Part shown: positions 27,084 through 38,314 of the stretch, piece after piece
How positions within the stretch are numbered: the stretch's first letter is position 1
How the letters are laid out: each line of letters starts with the position of its first letter
Assembly: GCA_963580455.1 (NCBI GenBank)
Contig: OY756960.1
Span: 30,129,238-30,193,237, forward strand
DNA from: Euonymus europaeus
Taxonomy: Eukaryota > Streptophyta > Magnoliopsida > Celastrales > Celastraceae
Length of the DNA: 64,000 nucleotides
Reading direction: 5' to 3'
Notes under the pieces: generated by a model
The model's input: only the letters and a program-made list of their open reading frames with translations
The model's database searches: none
Told to the model about the DNA's origin: nothing
Program-made: the position numbers and the translations under genes

Positions 27084-30000
27084 ATGCCTCGCAGTTCTCG
27101 GAGCAAATCGAGTAAGCACAGTTCGAGGGATGCAAGGGATTTCTCGGATTCCGAGAGAGATTCAGGTGTGAAGGATCGGAAGAACTTGACGAGAGAGAGT
27201 AGTGTCAGGGCCTCGAAAGAGTTGGCATCTGGTGAGAAGCGAAAGCTTGATTCGAAGGAAAACAAGGAGTCTTTTGGGTCTGGAAACCGCGAGTATTCGG
27301 AGGAATATACTTCTTCGAAGCGGCGTAAGGAGAGACTAGATGTCAGCGCTAACGACAGGTGGAATGGTGGAGGACATGATGACCGAGGGGAGAAGAAATC
27401 TAAGGCTTCGAGTCAATCAAGGAGTACTAAGAGGAGGGATGAAAGTGTCGGAGTCTACGGTGACGGTGAGGAGTCGGGGAAGAAGAATAGTGGAAAGATT
27501 GAAGAGAAGCATCGGGAATTGAGTCGAAAGGAGGGAGAGAGGGAGAAAGACAAGGAAAGGAAAGGAAAAGAAGGGAAGAGTGACCGGATGGTTGACGGGG
27601 AAGATCACCATAGCGTGAAAAAGCAAGTTACCGAAAAAACTGGTAAGGTAACCTATTGAATTGCTTCGTGGCTAAATCTCTGAATGTTGATTGGTTTTGA
27701 ATTTAGTTTATGCAACAGATCATGTTAATGTTAGGTTAAGCTGTCAGTGTATGAATGTGTGACTGTTGCTCGTGGTGTATACCCGCTTCTACTAGTCGAG
27801 TTAACTAGTTAATGGAAATCTCAAACACGGATTCTACTATCACCGAGGTTATAAGGCATTAACCACATACAAACGAGCAATTAAGCTTTTCAGAGAATGT
27901 AAAGAAAGTTAACCCAATTACAAGCAAGAGAATTTGGCTCTAAGGTGTATTTTTTATGTAATCACTAATTTTTAGTTGACTGATTCTTCCTGTTTTACTA
28001 AATTCTTATTCAAATTATTTCATGTAAAAAAGCAGTGTGCTGATGTGGCTGCCTTCCTCTTTCTCCATTTTCAACTATTGACTCTGGTTTATCCACATTC
28101 CACACTGATTTCCTTTCTAAAAACATGATTTTTCATTTTGGTGGTCATATACTTTGAGTAGATAATTAAATAGTGATGCGAGGACTAGTTTCTTGACTGT
28201 TACTGACTTACTGGTGAGCTCGGGGAAGTATGCCAAACTGGCATCATGTCACCGGTGAGGCACAGTGAATTTAGTGTTGTCTGGTTTCTAGTTGAAATAA
28301 ATATCAAACAAGTTTGTTGACTGAATCAGGCATGTGATGCGTCTAGTTGAAGTGTGGTTGCCTAATGTCCATATTACTTGACAAATCTTTGCTCCGGTTG
28401 TTGATGTGGGCCATGTGGCTGCTTTCACACAACACGATTGGTATTTGTATCACTACTTATGGAGGCATTTATGGGTGATTTTGAGCAGTGAAGCACTGCA
28501 TGAGGTTTCCATCAATGTGTTTTGGCCATCAATCCCCTTCAGCTCCTTCCATTCTAGTTCATTTTTGTCTGCTTTGTTTATCACTTATGAATGAGTTTCA
28601 ACATGTGCACTTTCCATTTGGGAATTGTTGTCTACTTGTTCTTAGGATTTCTTGATAGTGTCTCTGAAGTTTTTAATGGAACTTAAGTTTCACCAGCTAT
28701 TGGTATTGCTGCCTCTTCTAGATCTGTAGATGTCAGATTGCTTTGATTGCTATTTGGAATGAGCAGTTTTCTTTCACGTGGGAGACACTTTTATCTTCTT
28801 ATAACTTTATACTTAGATGCTTAATTCATAGGTCTATTGTATTTCACATGCAGGCGCACCCATTATTTACTTTACTTTGCCAATTATGATTTACTAGTTA
28901 ATTCGCAATTATTCCGTGACATTGTATCATGGGTAGTTTATGTCAGTTTTCTTCTTATATGTTTTCCTGCATGTATACCTTGTAATTTCATACTGAGCCT
29001 GTTATCAACTCAACTTGTTGATAACTAGATTATGGTACAACCAAATTGATAGTCTTCCACTCTTCGCTGGGCTATTTCTTACTCGTTTTTAAATTTGGTA
29101 TCTTAGATTTTGTTGATGCCCTTCATAGGTTTGCTTGGTATTATAAATGTCAAATGATATGTTTTTTTTTGGAGTACATGTTTCATTAAAAACACATTTT
29201 TTTTTTGAATTGAATTTGATGTCTCATTGAAATAAGATGGTCTGTTTTAGAACTGGAAAAAATGTTTTGATGACCTGCGATATGTTCTTTTCTTATTTTG
29301 CCTACTGTTGTTTTTTTTTTTTGGTTTATTGAAAAGAATACTATTTAAGTGGCAGCAAGAAAGCTACACAAAAAAATTACCAAGGGGTCAAAAAATGGCT
29401 GCAATGAGTTTGTTACGAGAATGACTTGTATTCCTGCATACATATTTTTTTTTAAGTTTTAGGTGGCTATTTGTTTGTCATTGTAATAGAAAGGGAGTCT
29501 AAGAGATGATTAATCATTAAAACATGTTAGATAATTACTAATGCATTTTTGTTGGATCTATGAATATTTTTTTTTAACTTTAAATGTTTTTCTGAATTCG
29601 ATTTGAAACCTCCTCTATTAATGCTTGTATTTACTATTAGTATTTACCTTCATAGATAATTGGTTCTCTAGCCTTCAGACTGCAAGCATTATCAAAGGCC
29701 AGAATCTGTTCTGTTGTCTGACCGTTGTTTTTTTTTATTTTATTTTTACCTCCTCAAGCTTCAACTTTTTATACTCTGGTTGCATTTGTGCAGAGTCTTT
29801 TGCACAAGATCTGTTACGAAGTCCTGAATTGGAGAACCAACTTGAGAGGCGAAGTAAGAGAAAGAGTGATGGTTCTGGTGATGGGGACAAGCATCAGGAT
29901 GATGATGGAGATATCAATGGCAGACGCCAATCTTCTAAGGATGATATTTCTAAGGATGGAAGATTAAAGGATGAAAAACACAAGGATGAAAGATACAGAG

Positions 30001-33000
30001 ATAAATACCGAGAAGACATGGACAAGGATAACAGACAGCGAGATGAGAAGCAAAGAGATGAGAATATTACAAGAGGTTATGTTCACAATAGGTCGGAAGA
30101 AAAGTACTCGAGGGATGGGAAGGATAGTACAGAAGTTAGACAAAAGAAATCTAAGACTCGTGAGACGGACCGTAACAGGGAACGTGACGATGATCATGAT
30201 GATCTGGGCAGGGATTATGATATTAACCATAACTACTACCATGATCGCGAACGTGAACGAGACCATGTCCGCAGCCGTGACCGAGTTCGAGGCCATGAAC
30301 GAGTTCGCAATCATGACCGTGGAGGTGATCATGATAATTACCGAGAGCGTGACCATGACTGGGACTGGGATAGGGATCGAGATGTTGATCATGGTGGATC
30401 CCATCTTGATGACCGAAGTGCCAGATACAAAGATAGCCAGGGCAAAAAGAGATCTTCAGAAGATCCTGATGATTATAATGATAATAAATCTAGAGGTCTC
30501 AGAGCTCCCTGCCATGACGTAGAAAAGAAATCTTTAAGCGGTGGCAGAGTTGAACCAGATGCTGACAGGGGAAGGTCTCAAACACGTCAAGCCCATCAGG
30601 AGACCACAATGGGTGGCAGCAGGAGGAGGAGTTCTCCCTGTTCAAGTTCGCTTGGAGTACCAGATGACGACAGGTATGCATTTTATCTCGTTGTTGGTCT
30701 TGCTCCCAGTTCTGTACCATAGGGCTGATTCCAGCAGTGTGCTTCATTTAATGCCACTGGGGTTACAGATCTGTTGTTTCTTGCTGTTTAATATCTTAAT
30801 TTAGCATTTCAAATTTGCTTGCTTATATAGGATTTCTGGGTCAGGTTCCCCCTCTATTAGTGTAGCTATTTTCCACCTTCCTTCCCCTTAGAAAATTGTT
30901 TCCTCAGAGTTGAGTTCTTAGTCTGCATTATTGCATGCTTCTCTCAAGTCCTTTCCTGCCATGGGTCTCGAGGATGTCATTGAGTTATGTCTTGTTCAAT
31001 GAAATGCCACATGTAAGTTAGGATTGAATAGGATTGATTGATATAACTGTTAGATTCTGTAACCACACAATGGGTAAATCTGCCTAAGTTTTAAGACCTT
31101 CCTATGATAATAGACTACTTAAACATGCCGTTGTCAAATGAAAACAATGTGGATTTTATAATAATAAACAGTGGATCTGTTTTAGGCATTTTAAATCTGA
31201 GGATTCCAAGTATAGAGATGCTGGCACAGAACAGAGGTCCAGACCAAATTCTTCACAACATGCGACTGGTTTTTCTGGATTATCAGAGAGAGCTTCTAAG
31301 TACAGATTCTCTGAAAAACCTGTGAACCCAGATGATGCATACATGGGAGAGTTCTCAGCAGAGAGGCCTTCTAGTTCCAAAGCATCACCCATTGGCTTGG
31401 TGGATAGGTCACCTTCATCAACGAATCTTGAACGTAAATACATGAGCAGAACTGGCGCTAGGCGAAGTCTTGACATAGAAGAATCTGGGCGGAGGAACAG
31501 TGCTTCCATGGGTGTAGCTGAGGAAAAATTTCGTCGTGATTTGGCAGATGGCTCTCCTCTGGCAGATTCATCATTTTATAGCAGAACCAGTCAGGGCACC
31601 TCTTCTTCTTTTGCAACCCCACCAATTACTTTCAGGGGTGGAGTTGGCAGCCCTTCTTTTTTGAGTTCACTTGAAGAAGATACTCGAGTTGGCGCCCGTC
31701 ACAGAAGGAATAGTGATTCTAATTTGACGAGAGTGCTGGGAAATGCTTGGAGGGGTCCCCCAAATTGGTCTTCTCAGGTGCCAAATGGCTTTATTTCATT
31801 CCAACATGGGCCTCCTCATGGAGGTTTTCAAACAATGATGCCACAGTTTACATCCCCGCCTATGTTTGGTGGCAGACCCTCTATGGACATTAACCCTTCA
31901 GGTATTCCTTATCCTTTTCCTGATGCTGATCGGTTTACTGGTATGCGCCCACTTGGATGGCAGAATATGATGGACGGCTCAGGGCCGCCTCATTTGCATG
32001 GTTGGGATGGAAGTAATGGTGTATACAGGGATGAATCACCCATGTATGGGGGCGCTGACTGGGACCAAAATAGGCATCATGTGAATGGTCGAGGGTGGGA
32101 ATCCAGTGGAGATGTATGGAAGGGACAGAACGGTGATGTGAGTACAGATTTGCCCCCAATGTCCCAGAAGGAGGACCTTCCAATGCAGTCAATGGTGGAT
32201 GATGTTCGTACTGGACAGGTGGGTCAGAAATCACAATATGAGAATAATCACGGGACAGTAAAATCTATTGAAACAGTTTCTTTCACAACTTCTAAAGAGA
32301 TGCCTAAATCCTCACCAAAAGTTACCCATGAGAAATCGTCCGATCCTACTAAAACGTCCAATGAGGATGGTGTTACTCAGTTTTGCCGTGCTTACCTTTC
32401 CAAAATTGACATTTCAACAGACCTTGCTGATCCGGAGTTGTATGGCCAGTGTATGACCCTGTTGAATATAGAACAGAATGGGACAGCTGACAGAGATACT
32501 AATATGCTCGTCAGTTTGAAGGTAGTTGTTCTCAGCTTGTTTCGATTTTACTTGCCCTCTCATTATCTGTTCTATCAACTTTTTCCTGTGCAATTTTGTT
32601 GAAAAATTTACCCATATGGCAGTATGGTGGACGGGCAATATCCAAAAGTTCCAGTAGCTTTTTGGGATTGAAACTTTTGCCTGCAGCAGATGATTCTGTT
32701 TATCAGGTAATGAGAAAAATGCTAATTATTTTACAAAGATGAATATTTTATGATGAATATTTTATATTGATCTTGGGGATTACATTTTTTCAATTGCTTG
32801 TGATTAGTAGGCCAAGTAAACTAAGATAAATACAACTAATTTCTATTCATGAATAATAATCCCGCATGGCATTCATTTATACGAGAACTATGAGTACTGA
32901 TATTTTCTCAATTAATATAACCGGTGTCGGTTGAAGGATCATTTGTTGGAAATGTGGGTTTTGGCTCTTAGTACAGAAGTCACATTTTGAAATGTTTGTT

Positions 33001-33879
33001 TGGCTGACCTGATTTTTCTGTGCTTACTTCTTAGTTTTATTTTATGCTGATTGAGAAAATGCTCGAGGAAGTGGTTTTTTGTCATTATCTTTTTTTTGTA
33101 ACTGCTGATTGTAGATGCTGATGTTTGACTCTATTACTTGCTTGCAGAGAGCCATGGACCTCTACAAGAAGCAGAGGGTAAATCTGAGAGCCTTGGAAAA
33201 TGTTTGTGGTGAAGCATTAGATATTATACCAGCTGCCAATCTGGGAAAAATGGAGGAACTGGTTAATGTTTGCAATGTCGAGAGAGTGGAAGAGCCGAAC
33301 TCAATTTCAGATACTGCAATGTGGGATGCACCACATCAGGAAAAAGCAGAAACTGTTGAAGTTATTGTCCCTGAGAATAAGTTGGAAGAGGCAGTTCCTA
33401 TTTATGATTCGTCAATGCTGGAAGTTCCTAGTCAGAAGAAAGCTGGAGCGGCTGTAGTGTCTGCTGAGGATAACCTAGAGGAGCCAACTTCAACTCCTAG
33501 TCCGTTGGTGCAGGATCAGGTCACACATGCCCTGAACAAGTTGGAAGTGTCGGATGATGGAAGTCCTGTGGAGCCTGTGCAAAATTTAAGTGGGGAAGGA
33601 GTGGATGGTATAACTTCTGAGCAAGTAGACACAGAAGATGCTATTGGTGATTTCATAGCAACTTCAGATGATGCATCATGTGCTGCCCCCGTTTTGGTCG
33701 CTGATAGCAAAAAAAATAAGGAGATGAACAAAGAGGAAGCTTCTGGTGACGAAGTGTGTGGCCCTTTACTTTTATTTCTTTCAGATGGTTCCCCCAACCC
33801 ATCTGGGTCATTGTTGCCTGGATCAAATGAGTCGGTAATTTTAAGTCGGATACATCATTCACCTGAAAGTACACATTGA
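27084..33879 (+). CDS. Large nuclear-type protein with Arg/Asp/Glu/His-rich region, ~1196 aa
   Basis: Exons: 27084-27642, 29794-30673, 31186-32521, 32623-32706, 33148-33879; phases close and junctions are GT-AG. Residues 1-186 are Ser/Arg/Lys/Glu-rich (start MPRSSRSKSSKHSSRDARDF). Residues about 187-400 are dominated by RD, RE, HD and DK dipeptides, as in SR-like and RNA-processing scaffold proteins. The 31186-32521 exon has Gly/Pro/Trp-rich aromatic motifs (GWQNMM, HLHGWDG, GADWDQN) and ends with a helical block QFCRAYLSKIDISTDLADPE. The tail is acidic and ends SRIHHSPESTH. I recall similar plant proteins labelled zinc-finger-CCCH-13-like, but no CCCH finger is visible, so no function is assigned. 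Nuclear location is inferred from composition. A second acceptor at 33114 would add 11 residues in frame. An alternative donor at 33834 could join an exon at 34486-34536. Family and gene reality are secure; the role is not. Confidence 0.85.
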
Positions 33880-34612
33880 AACAATTTCTATATCTGTGCT
33901 TTCTTGTGCTTTTGATTTAGTTTATTTATGTTTTTCCCTTCTTTTGTTGCCTTGTCATTTTAGTTAATGAAATAAAAAAAAGGGGGCTCATCTTTGTGCC
34001 CATCAAGTTTTCTGCATTTTGATCCATTCTTTGTGCCTCGACATTGTTGCTGTGCACATTTTACTGAACTGAACTTCTCAACATCATTTGCTTTGCTTTG
34101 CTTTGATCTGCACATTGATTTTTTTTTTCCCTTTTTGTCTTGTTTCCTTTGGTTCCTTTTGTGTATGGAGTCAGTCTTGGATTTCTGTGCTGTTGGTTTT
34201 GCCACCTTCTCTCTTGTTTTCTTCAACATTATTGAATGTTAAAATTAGTGTTAAAAGAGCTGAATAAAATGAGGAGGATAGATCGGTCACCTGATAAAAT
34301 ATGTAATTATTTTTTTAGTGTTTTATTAATTCCTTTCGCTGAAAAGTAGTTGTAATTTTTTGAAAATTGAATGCTAAAACATTCTGTATGCGGAGTTATA
34401 TCTAACGTTTTTTTTTTTTTTAATTTTCTGTTTTCATTTTTCAATTATTTTAAACCTATATATTTTTGTTGTTCATATCATGTAGGACTTGGATGGTTTT
34501 TTCTTCCTACGAGTAAGGGTTTTAGGTCAAAGATGATTTGAATCTTCAAAATGCGACAAAGGTAGAAATTTTTTTCCCTGTAATGAGCAGAATAATTGTT
34601 CGTGGGTTTAGA
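33880..34612. other. 3' flank of the 27-34 kb gene
   Basis: T-rich sequence consistent with a 3' UTR to about 34.25 kb, then intergenic DNA. An acceptor TCATGTAG before 34486 could open a short alternative last exon (stop at 34534-34536). I consider it less likely than the stop at 33877-33879. Confidence 0.35.
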
Positions 34613-35220
34613 CCATCCACAACAGCATCTCTTAACAGATTCTCTAAACTCCAGCAAAAGTACACATTTTTATCAATTTACAGTTTTTGAAATACTAACA
34701 GCACACATCAGTTACTCCAAATCAATACTTTAAATCATTTAAATATTCATTTATACTATAACATTTTATTTAATTAAACTTAATTTATTTTTATGCGGTA
34801 GTTGATTTGTGTGATTACAAATGTGATTGTTGAATTTTTTGGTCTGAAATGTGGTGGTTGATTTATGGCTAGTAATTATTAATTTAAAATTAATATTTTC
34901 TATAATTTTTATGTATTTAAAATTAATATATTTTAAATATGAATTAATCTTAATCATTTTAATATTTTAAATATTATATGCATTAAATATTAATTATCAA
35001 ATATAAAATTAGTGAATTAATATGAGCCATTGATCTATGGAATCAATGACCCATAGTTAATAGATCTTGGTCAAAATAAAGATGAGAGGGGGAGAAGTGA
35101 TGTTGCAGCAAAAAATAATTATTTTTTAATAATAAGAAAATCCAGTTTTGCTATAAGAAGCTCAGTGGCACTGTAGCAAAGCTGGATTTTTCAGTTTTAA
35201 TTGGAGATGCTGCTGTGGAG
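34613..35220. mobile_element. MITE with ~20-bp terminal inverted repeats
   Basis: The left end reads TCCACAACAGCATCTCTTAA (from 34616). The complement of the right end (to 35219) reads TCCACAGCAGCATCTCCAAT, 16 of 20 matching. The ~600-bp interior is strongly AT-rich with no ORF. This 'GCATCTC' type of end occurs on several plant DNA-transposon MITEs. No clear target duplication was found, so the superfamily is left open. Confidence 0.55.
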
Positions 35221-36517
35221 AAATTTTCAAAAATGACAAAAAAAAATAACACTGTAAATTAGAGTGCAGTGTGCATATAGAGAGACTGTTGCGGGTGGTC
35301 ACAAGGTTAAATTCAAAATCGAAATAATTGTCCTAGGATTTGCAAAGATGCTTGGAAGTGGAAAAAAAAGGGGTAATTCTCTTCCTACCTCAAACTTTAG
35401 AAACTCTCAAACATGGCGGCTGCCTTCTCCACTACTTCCTCTTACCCTTCTCCGTTCTTTTTCTCTCCAATTTCTAGATTAAATCTTGAATATCCATACT
35501 CAAAATTTTCATCCGGTTCTCCATTAAACAGGGAAATACCTATCTTTCTCAGGCCCTCTACATAACGAACTTCAATGCCAAATTTTTTTAGTTAGTTTTA
35601 ATCTCAGCAATTAATCATACCAAATTAAAATAAAAATAAAGGTCTGGTAAGAAAGTTATGTACCGGGAGAAATTTTCTTATATCCACTTAAAATGTGCAT
35701 GTAATTTTTGGAATCACTTTTTTAGTCCAAAATAGATTTTTTAAATATTATATTTGTGTTTGATTAGTTTTACAAATCTAATGCTATTTTTTTTATTTGA
35801 AACAAAAATAAAATACAACTTTTCATGTTGAATTTTATTTTTATTTTGAACAAAAAAAATGTCGTTGGATTCGTAACATCAAATATAATACAAATATAAT
35901 TTTTTCAATAGATTGGAATCCAAAAGTTAAGCGTATAATTTAAGTGCATATTTTAAATGTATAGGAGAGAATTTCGTATATATATGAGACTTAAAAATTA
36001 ATAATGGAAGTCCAAAAAGATGAGTTAGGAGACTAGAGCGCCCATTCATAGAACTTAAATGTATGACAGTTTTTTGTGGGGTTAAATAGTTTTGGGGTTC
36101 TTTAGTGATCAACAATAAAAACCTTATCCCAAAATTCTTTATTCATCTCATCACAAGGAATATTTTCGATCTGATGTCCCCGAAAGACCAAGTAATCATT
36201 ATTATATGCATATGTAGAAAAATTAGTCATTAATTAATTATTATATTAGAGGATTAGACTATTAGGAAACAGTTCTAGTTGCATCAAATCAAATCTTCCC
36301 ATATTAATTACAAACATTCATATTAAAATAATAATAATAAAAAAACATTTTCTCATGAGTCATGGCTGTGGTCATGTTTATCACGTCTCTTTTTGTTTCT
36401 CTCTCTATTTATAAATAAATACATTTTCTTTCTAGAAAATGTAATCAATTAAAAACATCTTCCATAAATCAGAACAATTGAGATGAAGCTGAAGATTTAC
36501 AAGAAAAGTGGTATACA
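35221..36517. other. AT-rich intergenic DNA
   Basis: No gene or repeat with definable ends seen. Confidence 0.4.
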
Positions 36518-36760
36518 ATGGAGGTTTTGGCAGATGCTGCACTTGAAGATGTTGTGGATAATCGAGGGTTATCTCCTCCTCCTCCTCCTCTATTAGAAAG
36601 TTTATTGAAGGTCGTCGAAAAAGAACTGAAGCATCTACAAATTGGATCATCAGAATTTTCCGAGGCAGGGGACTCCCAAACACAAGGAGGGATTTTAAGT
36701 GGCACTAGAACTATGTTGAGACGTCGCAAAAGAATCCCAAAACCTAACAAGAAGACTTGA
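36518..36760 (+). CDS. Small uncharacterised ORF, 80 aa
   Basis: An ATG-initiated frame starting MEVLADAALEDVVDN, with a run of five prolines, a hydrophobic/charged helix-like stretch LLESLLKVVEKELKHLQIG and a basic tail (LRRRKRIPKPNKKT). A TATA-like TATTTATAAATAAAT occurs about 100 bp upstream. Its composition is more protein-like than surrounding frames. I recognise no family, and it could be chance. It sits about 340 bp beyond the broken SET-domain end of the ATX relic, on the opposite strand. Confidence 0.3.
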   Translation: MEVLADAALEDVVDNRGLSPPPPPLLESLLKVVEKELKHLQIGSSEFSEAGDSQTQGGILSGTRTMLRRRKRIPKPNKKT

Positions 36761-37394
36761 AGAATGGTGCGTTTTCTGATATATTAATAAATAAGCATAT
36801 TTGAATCGAGATTGTTGTTCATAATAGTCCGTCTATACTCGTCACTATTTATTTTTTCCTGTTGGATTGCTTTAGCATTACTGGGATGAGAATGTGATTT
36901 GGATTCTTGATATTTGTGATTATAGATCAGAATAAGAAAAAGGCAGAAAACACCATCGTCAGACCTGAAGGGGCATATTAAAGGTGGAAGAAAGTTTTAT
37001 ACGGAGTCCCTTGCAAAACAACAATCCAGCAGCTATGATCGAAAAGGTTTTAAGTTTTCGTTTTCATTTATGGGAGGACTGAATTGTGGCAACAAATGCC
37101 CCATCCATGTATCCCCGATCTACCAAAGCAAACTCGATCATTCTCAGTTTGCTGGCGTCATTTCAATATGCCCAACTTTGTAAGAAAGGTTAATCGAGAC
37201 TCTTAAAAATGACGGAGGAGAAGATATGAAGAAATTTGCGTGCAAGTGGTGAAGCCGTTCCCTGAAAGAAGAAAAGATTTTGGTTTGCTTTACTACCTGT
37301 TCAGAAAAAATTATAAACAAGCATGTCTCACAAGTTAATTTGTATCGATCCCCTGAAAAAAAGATGTATAAGCAGGGAAAAAAAGATTGGGGAT

Positions 37395-37445
37395 GAGGCC
37401 TGGCAGTGAAGAGGTTCACAGGTTCAAATCCCCATCCGGTATAAC
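37395..37445 (+). repeat. tRNA-like / SINE-like head with B-box
   Basis: Contains CACAGGTTCAAATCCCCATC, a good pol III B-box context (GGTTCAAATCC), about 20 bp after a weak A-box-like TGGCAGTGAAGAGG. The flanking stems do not pair as a functional tRNA. It lies in an intron of the ATX relic on the opposite strand. Confidence 0.3.
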
Positions 37446-38280
37446 TAAATCGATATATAACTTTTCAAAGAAGAAAAGTAAAAAGAAAATAGGACAAACT
37501 TACTTGGACTGCGTTCAAGCATTGTATTGTGCTCAGAGGATTATGGCAAGGTCTCATAACTCGGTGTGCAATGGCATCTTCTTCAGTTCTCTGAAAAATG
37601 GAAAAACAAAGCCACTTCACTCCAACTAAAGCTATATTGGTCTAGAAAGGCGTCAATGACCAGCCCCAAAAGAAAGAATGATATGACTTACGAGGTGCAC
37701 TAAAACAGGCCTACATAATTGAACTGTCCTATAGAGTACCTTCTTGTTATTGTTCACTCTTTTGAAAACCCTACACCTTGCAGCAGAGTATGGTTCATCC
37801 TCTGTCATCTCTACTGTTGGCAATTCTCCAAATTTCCCTCTTTTTGCTGAAATTAGCCTCGACCCAGCCCTCTTTGTATTTTGAACAGGGGTTTTAGCAG
37901 AGAAAACCCCTAAAGGAGTCTGTATGATCAAAACTGTATCTGGATTTGGAGCCCTGCGGCAAAAGGAAAACCATGAAAATGTAAACTAGAATCAGAGATG
38001 CCGAACTTATTAAATCAAAGGGAATTAAAAGTGTTAAGGGCCAAATGGGGAGAGCGAGCGAGAGTATGTGGAACTGCCGAATGGGGACTCCATACCTGTG
38101 ATAAGCACAATAGGAGACCATTTTTGTGATCTGTCTACCATTTTTTCCAGGCAATGTAACTGCAAATGAAACAGCAAACAAAAATGTAATAACACACTGA
38201 CAGAGAGCACTGTGCCCAAGCAACAGAAAATTAATTAAGTCATTTAAACATAGCACAAAAATTATAGAACACTGAGGGGG

Positions 38281-38308
<28 letters not shown>
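38281..38308. repeat. (TA)n microsatellite
   Basis: Fourteen uninterrupted TA units in an intron of the ATX relic. A similar AT run occurs at about 46573-46598. Confidence 0.85.

Positions 38309-38314
<6 letters not shown>

Noticed and set aside
29964..30404. Long minus-strand open frame rich in Ile/Met/Val
   Set aside because: Antisense shadow of the Arg/Asp-rich exon 29794-30673; the composition is what the reverse complement of GA-rich codons must give.
34486..34536. Extra last exon for the 27-34 kb gene (DLDGFFFLRV...)
   Set aside because: Splice signals and phase allow it, but the unspliced stop at 33877-33879 gives the ending SRIHHSPESTH that I recall as conserved in homologues.
37395..37445. 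Possible tRNA gene (GGTTCAAATCC motif)
   Set aside because: Acceptor, D and anticodon stems cannot be paired. Only the B-box context is good, so it is listed as a SINE-like fragment.
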